The notes under the pieces: generated by a model
What the model saw: the letters and a program-made list of their open reading frames with translations, nothing else
Database searches by the model: none
What the model was told of the DNA's origin: nothing
Shown here: positions 37,170 through 51,800 of the stretch, piece after piece
How positions within the stretch are numbered: the first letter of the stretch is position 1
How the letters are laid out: every line of letters begins with the position of its first letter
Made by a program: the position numbers and the translations under genes
From: Larus michahellis
Taxonomy: Eukaryota; Chordata; Aves; Charadriiformes; Laridae
Direction: 5' to 3'
Assembly: GCF_964199755.1 (NCBI RefSeq)
Contig: NC_133897.1
Location: forward strand, 115,267,579-115,331,578
Length of the DNA stretch: 64,000 bases

Positions 37170-40100
37170 TCTAGTGGAAACACAAATCCTAATGAAGTCT
37201 CTTAAAACAGCACCAGGCTGATGTTAAGGAGGGGTGTTTAGAACCGTAATCAGGCTTCAAAATAAAACCAATCACCTCAAAATTGGTTGTTTCTGCAATT
37301 TGGTTGAGTAAGTAATCAATCACCCTGTGACAGCCAGCTGGCTCCAGGCAAGGCTTTCACATTCCTGTGGTTTCGGTGCAGATCCTCAAAACCTCCACCA
37401 CTGTGACAGCTCTGGCAACTGGCTTGTGCTGCCTGGCACTGATGGTCCTTTGGGAAAAAGGTTAAATGTGCTTGTTTTCTTTATTTATTTTTTTTTTTCC
37501 AAAGAAAATATGTTGCAGTGGTATTTTCTGGGATACTGGTAAATTACATGTGTTCCATCCCTGGTGGTGTGACTTCTTGAAAGGGAAGTGAGAGAATTAA
37601 GATGAAACCACTTGTGAAATTCAAGGAAGTGGGGAGTATACTTTAAGAGTAGTAACATAAATTATGTGAAAGCCCTTCTCCATAATCTGTTTTAAGAGTT
37701 AAATTATTTTTGTTTCTCAAGTTTATATATATGTCAAAATTAGTAACAAAGTAATATAAGAAAGTTAATTTTTCTGAAATTAAAATTTCTGCTATTAAGA
37801 CTTCTGTGGAAAAGAACATATGAAGGAGCCCTGCTGCTGGCCACAGTTACTGCATATTCTTTTCCAAGTACTTTAAAAAAATACTTTGTTTTCTTATGTG
37901 CAAGTATTTCCCCCCTTTTCGTAACACTTTCTATAATGAATTGGATAATGTTTCTGGTTTATTCACATCTTATGTGTAGACTTTTCTGGACTGACTTCTT
38001 GCTCTGTACAATACATGGGATGTTTTTACTAAACACGTTAAGAGGAATGGGCAGAATATATTTAAAGGGACCACCTTGAGCTTGTAATTTTCATCCTTAG
38101 AGTGTAAAAATTCAGAGCACTGTGAGTTTTTCATTCCATAGATGCCACTGGTGAGTAGGGTTGGGTTATCTCTGTTCTTAGTAATGGCAGAGCTCTTTGC
38201 CTGATTTTTATTTTTGTTTGTTTTTTTTTTTCATGGAGAAGAACTAAATGATGCTTTTAATACTAGAAGGCAATGTATTTTGCACGTTTTGTGGGTTAGG
38301 AAGCACTCAGGAAAACTAAGATGGCTTTGAGGAGGTGCAGTAATCCTCCAACCTCCTCCTCAGGAGGCTTGGGTGTAATTTCTAGGCTATGCTACTTCAA
38401 AATAACCCTTTTCCTCTCCTCAATTAGTGCTGATGACCAGACCGGAGTGTTTCAGCTGCTCGGTGAGGCCTCCCTGCTGGGAATCGGAGACGTGTTCTCT
38501 GATGGCAGTGACTGCGGATGAAACATCTGCAATGGCCGGGCAGTCCCTCTGCGCCTGGGGCCACTCGCTGCCGATACTTCCCTTGTTTATCCACTAGCCA
38601 CTTGGAAATGGCTCGTAACGGGGCTGGCATCTGTGCCACAGAGCAGCCCTGTGGGAGAGGTGATGTATGGACCTGCTGTGCTTCAAATCCAAGGGTGACG
38701 TCTCCCTAAATCAGAGCCATTAACTTGCTTAAAATATCTACTGTGTTTTGCGTGATAATGTGGCTTCATCTGATGTGGGATTCAGAAGATGCTTCTTGTC
38801 CACTGGCACCAAAACTTCCCTCAGACACGTGGCCGGGATGCTTGTGAGAAACGCGTTTTTGCAAAAACAGCAGAGATCCTTCTCGTGTGATGGCCAGTGT
38901 GGGGTCAGCTCCAGGCATGGGTTGCCCCAGGACTTCCTAAACTAGGTGGGACCCTCGTGGGCTGTCTGGTGCCTGCAGAGGTGTTTCAGTGACGCCATGG
39001 ATTTCGGTCGTTGAGCAGGACCTTGTGTTGTTGTGCATTGTACCATTTTCGAGCTAGAGTGGGAAATTAAGGCTTGGGGGGGGGTTTCACCTAAGGGAGA
39101 GGCCATATGCCACTGGGAGGTGGCAACAAAGGCTTTCAGACCTTTTCTTTGTTTTCACAGGAGTTGCAACTGGACTACAATGCACAATCTTTTTTCTTTT
39201 ATTATTTTTCATTCTACCTGAACGCCTCCTTTTACTGCTGATAGTGATGGGGGAGTACATGCAGATCAGCAAATAAGCCCTTGTGTTTTTTCTTAGAGTA
39301 CGCTTCACCTCAACACAAATGTCATTCATTTCCTTTGCTGGTACACAAATAGAAAAGCTTGTCCCAAGTTCTGCATGAGGTTCGTAACTAGCGTGAATCA
39401 GCATCCCAGTACAGCCCTCATGTCCTCGGCAGCGTACTTAGGTGGCACCCAAGCACAGTGATAGCAGTCTGAAGGTGGAAGGACCTGAGACACCAAAGAG
39501 ATTGTGCAGCATGTCCTCGGAGCTGCTCTCGTGGGGCTGAGCTTCAGTACCTTCTCTGGTGTCACGTGTGATGGCAGGGGAAAAGAGCTCTTGGGGAAGA
39601 TGCTCCCTAAGTGTGGTGCTTTTGGAGGTTAAACCTATTACCCTGAGTTATTCTCAGAAGCTACCCAACAGCTAGCGCAGATCTTTCTCATCTTTGGTGG
39701 TAAGTGGTATGATCTGAAATTCCGTGTGATAATTGGTCAGCTGTATTTCTTCTTGTTCCTGACAACTTCCCTGCACGCGGAGCATGCTGTAATCCACTAG
39801 TCTTGAAGTTCATCAGCCAGTCTGGGCACCTACAGTGAAAAACTATCGTGAGGCTGCTCTTCTCAGCTGCAGCTGAAAACGTAAAATGTTTGTGTATGAG
39901 AATATGCAGAATAACTTGTGGAAGTGAAAAAGCAGGTTGTTAAACATTTTTAATAAGCTTTGTAGGTCCATAGTCTTTACTTGCCTAAAGATGTTATTTT
40001 TCGAAATCTTTTATGAGAATCTGTTTTTTGTTTGATATGTCTTTCATTTTGTGCTGTTTAAAATTTCACAAGTATGCTCTGCTTCTGTGGAAAAAGGTGC

Positions 40101-40539
40101 TATAAGCTCCAGATGTGATTTCGTTCTCTGCAGAAGTACGTTTAAACCTAGTTATTCCTTACAAGCTTTGAATCAGCCATTCTTCCTTTTTTTTTTTTCC
40201 CTCTTAATACGTAGGCTGATGAATTTCAAAAGTAATTCAAACTTTGTTTTCCAGTTCTTTTCCTCTTCTGCTGGCAGCTGGCAATTCTGTCGCTGTGGTG
40301 CATATCAAATCACAACTCACCACAGCACCTCAAAAGTGGGCGTGCAAAGCTCTTGCGATGTGATGTTCCTCAGGATGTACGCCTTTTGGGTTGAGAATAT
40401 GCCAGTCGAATATGAAGTCATTGAGGACTGTTGACCTGAGAAGCCTTAGAAAACTTTGATTTCATTATTTTTAAAAAAGAAATTACCCACTCCACCACCC
40501 TTTACTGATCACTCAGAAAGTCATTACTCTGTTGCTGCT

Positions 40540-40790
40540 TTTTTATGCCCTTTGCACAACCTTTCAGAATCATTTGCTTTAGAAAATTGAACGATGAAAC
40601 AGTCTTGACAAAATCAAATTGAAGGCTCAAATAACAAAGGGTGCGATTGTAATGTTCCTGCTGCTAATGAAACGTAATTTAACAAGTCAGTTCAATAATT
40701 TACTTCATAACCCCAGAGTAAAGTTTCATTCAGTGGCTGTCAAATTTAAGATACCCCAAGCCTCGCAGATGAAGCAAAGACTGTGTTTAT
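40540..40790. promoter_or_regulatory. Candidate conserved non-coding element (enhancer-like)
   Basis: A block of non-repetitive AT-rich sequence dense in developmental transcription-factor words: AACAAAG (SOX-like, near 40634), repeated TAAT/AATTTA cores and GCTGTCAAA (TALE/MEIS-like, near 40735). This is pattern recognition only; such words are common by chance. Cross-species alignment is needed before treating it as a regulatory element. Confidence 0.2.
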
Positions 40791-42289
40791 AGCCCATTTA
40801 CACTGGGAGCCAGACTGTCAATGTGGAGCCCTGCCAGCTTGGGCCAGATGAGAGTCTGGCTCCATATGGAGAGCACGAGATCTGTGTTTTTTCACAACTA
40901 GTTTTTGACCCTGACATCCAATCCAGTAACCACAACTGCAGCCGAATTGGTAGCAAACAGCAATTTCTATTTTTTTTGCACAGTAGAAACATGTGTCAAG
41001 TGTCGATGATGAGGTCCATGTGCTGTTATTAGTGTGCTCTGGGAGGCTGGGCAGCCTTCCTCACATCGCTCTAGCTGAGGGCTAGATATCGCATGCAATC
41101 ACACAAAAAAAACCCCCCGAGGACAGTAGCATGTGGAGCTTTAATGCTTTGGGAAAGGACAGAGGACGAGGAGGAAGCAAAGCTGGCCAAAGCAGGTACA
41201 CAGAGAAGGGACATGGTTAAACTATTTTTGTCTGAGGGCATGGCAAAACTGTGATGCCCTTGGCCTGGGCAGGTGATTACATCCCAGCTGAGATCACCAG
41301 CAACTGTTTTTGTGTGGGGCCCCACACTAACCTTTCTGAGGAAGAAGCCAGTCACGTCACTTACTGGTACAATTAAATATCGTGGGAACTTAGATGGCAA
41401 TTAGCATCCTAGCATCAATACTTTGCTTCAGTGGTGATGCATGAAGTGATTTACCTTCCATGAACTTTTTACTTGACAAACAATTCTCTCTGTTGTGGGC
41501 AAAGAGTCATTAAACAGGAATTTCAAAGGGATGAGTTAGCTAAGTGTTCCTTTCTCCAGCTTCCTGCTTTTTCTTCATCTTTCATGTCTGATATTAATTT
41601 GGTTCTTTCGGAGACAGCCATTTTAATTGATTAAGTAGACCCGAAATGTTGTTGATGTGTTGCCAACATTTTTAACAAGATGTTCCTTCAAAAAATCATC
41701 CATCAGCTTCATGTTCTTTTCAGAGGAGGGGAAAGAAGAAACCTATCAATTCTGCATCCTTCACCTCATTCCCCAAAGGATCAATCATTTCTCTTTGTTC
41801 CACGTCTGGTTTAGTACTTCCTACCGTGCGTTGATTTTTGTGTGCCTTCACATGAGGGTAGTTAATGCTCCCAGAAGCAATGCTAGAAGAAGCCTATCTT
41901 GTTCCTTCTGCAGGGAGGTGGTTTGGGGACCTTTTTCAATGAAGGCTTCGGGAGCAGAGTTTGCACTGCGTTACTTGGGCTGCTTTTGAGCTCCCCAACT
42001 GAGCAGCAGACGGCTCAATCCTAGGCTTGGACATGAGCTGTTAAGAGGCATGCCAGGATTCAGGGCTGGATGGGTGGACCTGACAGGTGACTTTATGCTC
42101 CAAAATATTTTTTCCCCTGTTAAGTGTAAGTGAATCCCATTCATTGTTACAGTGCCATGCAAAGGACTGAATTTCTGAGGAGTTAGCAAGGAGGAACCAG
42201 AAGAAGATGCATTAGTGGTCTAGGAGGGAACCCTGCGAAGCTCAGCAAAGGAGGAGGGAATAAGCCTAAGCAACGGCACAGGCTGTATG

Positions 42290-42868
42290 ATGGCTCTGCA
42301 GGAAAGGACCTGCAAGTTCTTTTGGTGGAACATAAGTCAGCAGTGAAGGCCAACCACAGGCTGAGTTGATTAAAAAGAGCATGTCAAGAGAAGTCTCCTT
42401 TACTCGGCAATGGACAGGCTGCATCTGGAGTCCTATGCTCAGTTTTGGGTCCTGCTCCCATGGAAGAAAGACTTTCACTCTTAGAATGAGGGCCATCAAG
42501 ATAGCAAGGAAGCTTAAAGGACAGAATGATGGTCCAAGAGAGGAAGAAGTGTGGCTTTATTTGTCCTGGAGAAGAAAAAAATCAAAGGAGAATCTTGTGA
42601 ATGGTTTATAGATAAGATGGGTCAGACTTATCTTGAGAGTGCGTCGCAGCAAGGGGAATTCCTGCTAGCTGTAAATAAACAAATTTCACAGTAAGGATGC
42701 TCAAATATCAACGCAGGTTGCCCAGAGAATATGTGGACTTTTCATACCTGAAGGTGCTTAAAACTGGACAGAACAAATGCTTAAAACTAATTTTGAGGTT
42801 AAGCCTGCTTTCAGCATGAGATGATTTTCAGAGGCCACTTCCAGTCTGAATTATTCAATGATTCATAT
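42290..42868 (+). mobile_element. Very old CR1 copy, plus strand
   Basis: Heavily decayed sense CR1 of about 580 bases. Recognisable landmarks in order are 'aggaaaggacctgcaagttct', 'gtcctatgctcagttttgggtcct', 'ttgtcctggagaagaaaaaa', 'acgcaggttgcccagagaatatg', 'gaggccacttccagtctgaatt' and a tail ATTCAATGATTCATA. The order matches the ORF2 C-terminus to 3' end. Many indels destroy the frame. It is clearly older than the 27-30 kb copies. Confidence 0.8.
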
Positions 42869-45800
42869 AAAATCCTGTGCTTTATAAATTTTGGGGGGGG
42901 GTTACATTTATTTATTTTTTAAGCAGGAATGACTGCTAGTCTGGTGTTTCTTCAGAGAAGGTGTTTTTCCACCCATAATTATTCCATATTTTAAATACTA
43001 ACCCATTTATCCAAGAGGAATATGTGCCTCACCTGGAGTGGAAGAGAAGGGATTTGCTTTTTCCCAAGCCAAAGTTATCTTAATCTTGTTTTCAGGAATG
43101 AAAGGATAATATATTGCTTTACCTGTATTCAAATACTTTGACAGTCCTTTCTCAAAAATTCTATTATTCTCGTGCTTTCAGGCAAAGCCTATTAGCCTGG
43201 CAGGGTGCATGGCTTTTTGGCAAGGCCGTACAGAGTGGAATAACACATGAAAACTTTGTGCTCAATGAGGATTTGAACAAGTTGATATAACTAGGGTTGG
43301 ATGGAAGGAAAGCCTCAGAGTGGAGAGTATGACAAGGATCCAAAAGTGGGGGAAAAGAAGGGAGCAGAACAGAAACAAGTCAGAGGAAGGGACCGAAGGG
43401 TGGTGTCTTTGCCTCGGCCCGAGCAGGACTCGTTCAGTGGTATGTTTGAAAGCCAGCCAACCTCCCATTTACTTTTTGCAGAAGGCTGTAATAAATGGGA
43501 CAAGGCAATGCAGGTGATGAAATAGCAGAGTGGGCTGGACTGATCGTTCAGTCCTATCCATCGCCCCAGAGCTCCCTAGTGATGCTGTGTCACTTCATCT
43601 GAATTTTCCCTTTTCTGAGGTTTGAGCTGAGATTTGAGAATCACGGTGCAAAAACGATGAGCTGTAGCTGAAACGTATTGGGATTGTGCTAGAAGATACC
43701 AAGTGATGTAAACGCTCTTCCCTGGGTGGCGCAAGCTTGGCATCCCAAATTGATGGATGCTTTTGACTTTAATGTGTGTGGCTCAGTCTCCTGTGTAAAA
43801 TGGTGGCTGGGAAGATGGTGATTATCAGTATTGATGGCTATTCTTGCAGCGCTCATTTATCAGTGTTAAGCACTACAGGAAAGTATGTGAGAAAATTGAT
43901 AATTCTGTCTTCATAGCTCAATTCCTTAAATACTCTTCACCCTTTACACTGGCTAAGGCAGCAGTTCCTTCCTGGACAAAAAATAAAAGGGAACAGGGTT
44001 GGAAATAATGCATCAGTAGAAGGCAACTTAATTCTGGCATTTCTTAAGTGCTGACTTCTGTCATAATAATGTTAATTTAATGTATTCTGGTGGGTAATTT
44101 TATCTATAAGATTGTATTCCTTTTTCAGCTTTCTCAATTTTCTGGTTGTAAAGCTTGACCCTAGTGACACGTTCCTCTGCAGCTCGGCAGTCTTTATATC
44201 CTCAGCGTTATCGATGTAAAAGGAGAGGGCCAGTTTGTCCTGGCCAGTTCACTCAAAAAAAAAAAAAAAGTCGTCTTTCAGAGGCCTGGTGGGCCTTTCT
44301 GCAGCATTGGGCTGCCACCATCCCTTTCACCTCGCTGATAGTGAATGCGTATTTCTTCTGCGTTTTGGCTCCTGCTTATGATACTGTTAGAGCCTTTATT
44401 TTTAGAGTTGCTATCTTTTCCCCTGCTGCCATATCTGTCTGCAGAGTATTGCGCTCCTGCCAAGTTACGCTTGCTCTAGACACAACATAAACAGAATTGC
44501 ATGTAAGAAATGTGAAGTTGCTTGGATTCGCTGTGAAAAGTGGTTTTAGTTTCAGAATAATTTCACTTTAGCCCTGTTGCTGATCTTAATCCTGGCTGTC
44601 TAAAGCAAGGGTTGTCTGTTGTTGGTGGTGCACAGGGTATGGCTGCTTTAGCTCTTGTCACTGCCTGGAGTTCTGAGACAGTACAGGAAAAGAATTAATG
44701 ATGTTACTTATGTGTATCAATAGGAAAAGCTTTTTCATTTTCATACTGGCACATGAAAATGATTGCTAGAATTGTTAAATTGGGAGTGGGAAAAGGAAAA
44801 AAAAGAAAAGATGGGGAAAAATGTTTACCTTTTTTTTTTGTTTTAAAAAAGGTGGCCCAAATAGTAGATGGTAATAAGGACAAAAGATTTTATTCAGTGT
44901 CCCCTAAGGTCTGTCTTCATCCCAAATCCATTAATTTTCAGATTATTAAGACTATCATGCAAACCACAAGGAAAAAATTTAGGCATGTTCTGAGAAAGTA
45001 AAATACTTCTGCTTGCCGAGGCATTTCTTTGATGCTAAGAAAAGAAAAAAGAAAAAAAAAAAACCACCCAAACTGTGTTAGTTCACACAATGACTGTTTT
45101 CAGTTAGCTCTGAAGAGTTTGAGGTTGAGCTTCAATAACATGTGTTACTCAGACATTGCTTTGATGACCTTTTTTCTTTTTTTTTTTTTTTAACTTGTTT
45201 AAGAGTCACAGAAACAGAATTGAATCAGTAGTTTGGATGGTTCCTGATATCTGATCCAGTGCTGGCGCAGAAGGATGTAGCGGCACATTACAGCTATTAT
45301 GGTAACAGAGTCCCATTGAAAGCCAATTTTTCTTAAGGCTGTTTTCAGAAGAGAGATGTCGATGTTATGAAAACACATATACATGTCAGTTTAAAAAAAA
45401 AACCTTTCATCGAGAGACATCGAAGTAGTTGAATATAACGAAAATTTTAATTTTATTCCTGTTTCTCTTCTGTGTTGTGTGGGACCGCCTGGTACCTGGT
45501 GGGACTAAAATGGGTTTGACTCTTCCTTATCTAGATAGCGTTCTGGTGTTGGGAGGTGAACGTGGTGCCACAAGCAATGATGAAGGGAAGAAATTTAATT
45601 AATTAATTGCAAAGCAAGGCACAGATGAGCCCTAGTCCAGAGGACCCTGGCTCTTGGGGAGGCGTGGAGCTGCAAGGTTCATGGGTGACGTTCTTCTCTA
45701 GGACTCATTAGAGTAAAACAAGCTCTAGAGAAGAGGTCCCCAGCTGCTGATCCTGAGTAAGTGAGCCCAAGAAAATGTTATGTTATCCTTGACGACATGT

Positions 45801-48800
45801 GGAGCGGTGTCATACAGTGATTCAAAACAAACAAAAAAAGGTTTATGTGGCCATTTGTGTGAATCTGTGAATATTGGCAGTGTTTTTGTTGTCCTGAATG
45901 ACTTGCAGACTCATTTCTGAAGCCCCTGGTAAGAGCAGCCCTGGAGCCATAGGGGCTGCGCCCTGCTGTCCCCTCTCCTTGGTTTAGGGGCTGGTGGCAG
46001 CTCTTACCCTGCCTGCCTCCTTGCCCACACTCCTGCCACCCTGCGGAAAGGATGCTCTGCGCACATTCTCTCTGTGGCAGGGAATAAAAATTAAGCTTGG
46101 GAATGAGCAAGTTCTCCTCTACAAGAAAGGGTTGGTGTGGCAGGATTGGTGAAAAGTCTGGCTATTCTGCGTCTGCTCGCTGTGTGCTGAGATAAGATAA
46201 AGTGTGAAGTGGAGCAACCTATTTAAAAATATTTGTCATAGTTAAAGAGAAAAACACGGGTATAAAAGAGGGAAAGACAAGGTTGTGTTATGGCCTGCTT
46301 GTGCTCATGTAACATCCATTTAAATTCCCATTTATATTTTTCCTAATACACTCGTCTCCTTTTTGCCTCAGAGCTATTTTAATTGAATTTGCTTGTTCTG
46401 CCTGCCATTTAGCTGCGAGCTGCCCTGACTAAAACCAGTTCCAATGCAATAACAAACCAAGCTGTTTCACTAAATTTCCGGCGTTAAAAGCAGCTGACCT
46501 TCATGTGCTGCAAGGGGTGAAGTGGGGCGGGGTATGGTGGTGTCTGATGGGTCTAATACCGAGCGCTGCACGCAAAATCAACTTGCGAACATAACTTGGA
46601 TGAGAAATTATTGTAATTGCACTAACCACCCATATTAAACACAGTTGCTGTCTTTTCCCTGCAAGTGTGTGTGTGTGTAACTTTCAAATATCGACTGCAT
46701 TTGGAATTGAATTATCAAATGGGCTGTAATCATATGCTAGAATACATTTGGGATGAGTATATATTTTGTAATAATTACTTCATTACTAGGCATAACATAG
46801 CTGTTTCTCTTGAATGTGCTTTTTTTTTTTCATTTATTTGGGAAACAAAAAAAGAAAAATAGAGACACTTTTAAAAAATTCATCAATGAATACACCATTA
46901 ATACTGTTGGGTAAAACAAAAATAAGGGGATGGCATCAAAATTTTATTTCCCATAGCCCATATTTATACAACAGTACAGCTATTAATTATCTTTGTCTAG
47001 TTTGTGAAACAGAACAGTCAGCCAAAGTACTGTTTGACACTGTATTTCTATTGGATTTGTTGGGCCAGCTGCTTGACCACCAGGACTGTTGGATCGCACA
47101 GGGCAGTAACACACCCTTGTGTCATTAAACTGATGAGTTTTCCCATCCATTTTGATGATCCAGGACTTCACCCATTGAGTTGTCAAGACAAGACCTGTTC
47201 TGTTGCAGGAGGGAGTATCATATTTGCTTATGCATAACTACTGTAACAGATGATATAGAGGTAACTGATTTTTTTTTTTTTTTTTTTTTTTACCTCTGCT
47301 GTATTCTCTGGGACTCCTGAGAGTCTGTTTGGTTTAGGCTCTTGTGGAGTGACTGATAAGATTTTTCAAACAGAGGTTTAGAAAGTCGCTGTTGCTTCTC
47401 AGGGGTTTGGTTTTCTGAAGTGGAAAAGAAGGCGTCAAGATAAGGCATTTCAGTAGCACTGATGCTACCAAGGATAATCTATGTGCAGAAAGGCAGAGGG
47501 TCTGCTTATTTATGTATTTTATAATGATACTTTAATTCCTGGTTTTATAAACAACACAACTGTTCAGGCAGAAAAGTGATCTTGCGAAATCCGATATGAT
47601 TATCGGATGCTGCCTGAGAGCAGAATATGCATTAGGAAATGGGTATGGAGGAGGGGGGGCTGCTTCTGCCTGGCCCCTCCTTTCCTCCAACCAACGCGCT
47701 CAGGTTTCGTGCAGCTTTCAAATCAGACTTTAAACCTGTTTTTTTAAGAAAAATGCTCGGTCTTGCTTGTCATAGCAATAGAAAGATTTCCAATGATAAC
47801 TTAACCTCCTAAAATCACTTACTAGTGAACATAATAGATGTTCAAGTAGGTTGGCGCATTCTCAGTGTAACGATGGACACTTGGACAAAATGTCTTGATT
47901 ATGTTTTTTTTCTCATTCTCATGCACATGATTTAGTTTGAGTTCCTTTTATGCTAGAAAGTAAACTTTACTGAAGTACAAAGAAGACTACAAACAGTAAA
48001 GAAAACTGTAGAGATATAAGAAGCCTGGGTAAGAGCAAGTCCAAATCGCTTATACTGGTTGTCTACTGGGAAGTCTTGAGTTATACAACACTGGGTTGCT
48101 GTTATTAACTACAAATTTTTAGAAAGTTAAATTTTTTGTGAGTTAAGAAATGTCACACAGCTTTGCATGATTCATCCCACCTCTCCTTTCCGTGTTTAGT
48201 TTTCTTATTCTAGTAGCAGACGGTTACAACACTCTGCTTCCCTTCCACAAGTTACTTTACTGCTCTTTGGAGCCGTGAGGCTTAAGCAAAACCAGGAGAT
48301 GTAAAGACGTGGGTGGGAGGAAGAAGGGGAGATTGAAACTCTCGGAAGGACCTGGTGTTTTTTATTTCCCAAAATATCTGTATATAAAGAGAACCTAGTA
48401 TAGAAACTGGTATAGGAACACTGGAAATTTGGGGAAGAGAATACAAAATGCAGTTGAAAATGCTAGTACTGCTATGTTGCAGTGCCTTCAAAATGCTTTC
48501 TCTGTTAAGAATTTAGACTGGTTTTAATCCTTTCCACTAGTAGGTATTTCCAGCTCATCTCTTCCACAGAGCTTGGTTTTCTTGGGTTAATTTGTTAGTG
48601 GTTCTTCATAACCTGCCAGGGTTGACCACATCCTAGTACTTAAAATCCACGCTTCCTGCAATGGGATCTCTTTCCTGGTGTATCATCCAGGAGTCGTGTT
48701 TGGTCAGGTACCCGTGACGCTGGCTGTGTTCTTCATCTCTCCAGCCCTCTTGCTGTTGGGGTTTGCAGTTGTGGAGATGAGTTCCCACTATGGGTCTTCA

Positions 48801-51800
48801 GCTTGGTGGCCCAGAAGGTGGAGATGCTCCACGGGCTTGTCCAAGCTTGACGTTGGCTGCGCAGTTGCGAGCAGCTGCTGTTTCTCTCTCACGTTCCACT
48901 TCCAATGTGTCATCTCTGTGTGCACAGCTTACTCTCAGGTATTTGGGATTGCCTAAGTATAGCTATAAGACTTTCTGTGGGCTAAGGAAATTGTACCCCA
49001 ACCATTCCTTATCCTTAATTTAATAAGTTTTACACTTGGTAAATAAAGGCTGTAGATGTTTCAAAAATTTCCTTATTTTTCATCGCTTTCTTTTTCTTTT
49101 GTAAAAAAGGAAAACCAAACTACTCTTTTTCTTTTATTCCTGTAAATCTTAATTTTGTTTTCAGATAGTTTATACAACTAAAGTTTTCATTATCTGGAGT
49201 GTGGGCGTCCAAGACAAATTCTGAAGGGAGGATCTTTGGTAGTTGTTTCCTTCTTTCAGCTAATGGAGTGCAGGTCAATGTATTTCGAAGCTTTCATTTA
49301 ACCAAGCAAAGGAATATAAATACATATTTCTTTTAGAGAGAGAGTTACTTCTGGCTTCAGACATTAAAAAAGGTAACAAGAAGTGGTTAAGAGCAGTTGC
49401 TGTTCTCCCAGTACAGAAGCTGAGCATATTGAGGATCAAAGAGATAAGAAAATACGATGTAATGTGCTACGTAATCTTACCATAATAGCTCAGTTTGCCT
49501 GTATATAATGCATGATAACTGCTGGTCTATGGCAAGTTTTCCAGATGTCGGAATTGCCTGGTGAACGTTGCTCTGCTCTGCTAAGTTTATGGACTGATGA
49601 ATTCTATACAAACTTTAGACACGCCGCATACTGTGATATCTGGGAAGTTGCGAAGTGAGAATTTTATTTGATTAGTCTACATACAACTGATAAATGACAA
49701 TACGGAACCTAATTTTAGCTTTAGAGAGGCTTTGAAGAGGTAAGTGAATAAAATATCCACACTGATGATGCAGCCTTTGCAAGAGACCTCACAATTCGCT
49801 TGCATTTCAAGATCCCAGTCAATTACAGAAAAACAAAATTTTGCTGTGCTTTTCTTTGTAAGTTAGTCATTGGGGAGTTTAAGGTTGGAAGTCCTTACTT
49901 TAAATGTAGTAGTGGACATACATCAGAGTATTAGATGCCATGGAAATTGTGGAGCAGAGAAAATGTATTTCTCCCAAACAGTAGACTTTTTATCATGTTA
50001 TTCTAAGATATGTTCATTATAAGTTGTTGTTGTTATTAATTGTTCCTCAAATACAGGGGGGGGAAAAAAACAACAAAACACAACAAAAATCTGTCAGCAA
50101 GGAATTTCCTGATGGCATGAAAAGGCTTTTTCTTTGAAGCTCATTTCAGAGTACTGCACAAAAATGGTCTTGCTGTCTGAAGGGTTTTGGCACTCTTGCA
50201 CCCCCAAAAATATATTACCACAATCATGGTGGAAATTTGAGGCTGATTTCTCCAAGAATAAGCCGCTCTATCTCCTGCCTTTTCGGTGGGGCGGAACATG
50301 AGAAACAAGAGTTTGCATTTCCTCGTTCATCTGTATAATCACTTTCAGGATCTTTCTAAAGGGTGCCAGAATCCCCCCCAAAAGGAGAAAATAAAACAGG
50401 ATTTTGTATGGTGAACGCAAAGCAGAGGTCGTGTGGCACGGGGAAAGACATGGAGGCTCTACATACCATGAGATATTGCTTATAGCATCTTCGATGTTAG
50501 GCATTCAAATCCACCCTGTGCAGCAGTAAGAAGACTAAAGAGGGATGGTGGTGGTGTAGCCATGGGGGTCTAGAAGAGTTCAGAGGCAAACCTTGCCTCT
50601 CTCAGGGAAACGTTTTGCTTTGGCGTGAGCTCAGCCATTAAATGGCCATAGCCAGGCAGGTAGCCTGTTTGACTAATGGAAACGTATGTTTTGATAGAGG
50701 ATCAGCATGTGCAGTTGCTGCCTGTCAGCATGCATACAGCTACTGCATATGCTCTCTCTTGCCTGACAGAAAGACCTAGAGGGACGGTCGGAGCGCTGGG
50801 CTTGGTGGTGGTAAGGGTGGAATGTAAAGGACAAGGAGCAGTAATAAAACCTTAGGAACAGGATACTTCCCATGGTTAATTTTCCTCTTTCCAACTTTTC
50901 TGCCCAAAATGTGAAAGGAATGTAGGAGGGCAACTCATTGAAGTCATCTGAACCCTCTGAAGGCTGTTTTATGAGTTCATTTATTTGGCTTGCTGACATT
51001 TCTTTTTAATTTCTTTCTTCCACTTAAATTTTAACTCTTAGACTATGGATTAGCTGCTGTACAAAAAGCAGTAAAATGGCCCGAACATCCCAAAATGGTT
51101 TCAGTACCAAAGTCAGAATTGGAGGATATTGGTACAATCTATTCCAAACTAATTAATAATAGAATTATCTTAAAATTGGAGAGGAAACAACTGTGCTGCA
51201 TATTGTGTAAATGCAATGCTTAGTATCAATGCCACCGTGTTTTTCTGTTGACAAAATGTTTGTGGCTTTCATTATTTCTGCAGTTATGTGTCTTGTCAGG
51301 AGAAAACAAAGTTTTTTAAAGTGAAAATACTCCCTTTACAGCCTTATTGCACTTACCCGACGCTTCAGGGGAATTCCAAATACCATGAGCTCTGGTTACT
51401 TTTGTTAAGAACACCGATATTTGATGATAACGTGTTAATAGGTGCAATGGCAATTGCAAATTTTTCCTAAGCAGCTTCATGGGTCAAGGTACCAAATTGC
51501 AGACTGATGTGATCAATCATGATGATCTCATCAGAGAAACTGAGGAGCAGCGCTGTTTGTAAGTCCTGACACTATTAACGTGATTTTTTATTTTTTTTTT
51601 TAATCTTGCAATAGAGATTCCAGTCCCATTTTTTCTGTCTGTTACTTTGTTTTGGGAGAGGACCTAGCATTGAAACCTTGCTAAGTGGGTGTTTGACTGA
51701 TCTGATTGGTACGTTAAAGAGGACCTTGGAAATAATTTGACGCTTGAGGGGAAACGAGTTCAAATGTGGGGGAGAACACAGCCTGGATCTCTTCACAGGC

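Larger units (their letters stand above)
29857..42289. other. Long non-coding stretch, no gene seen
   Basis: About 12.4 kb of AT-leaning sequence without recognisable exon, RNA gene or transposon. Open frames (such as 34872-35354 minus, 36192-36467 minus and 40051-40434 plus) lack known domains and codon or splice context. Homopolymers occur at about 31780-31798 (A), 35763-35779 (T17) and 37139-37168 (T30). A GC-richer patch spans about 33.08-33.30 kb. AT-rich blocks with homeodomain- and SOX-like words (30770-31010, 40540-40790) look like possible conserved non-coding elements. Confidence 0.5.

Noticed and set aside
45597..45612. TTAATTAATTAATT palindromic block
   Set aside because: Simple AT tetramer repetition rather than a distinct palindromic element.
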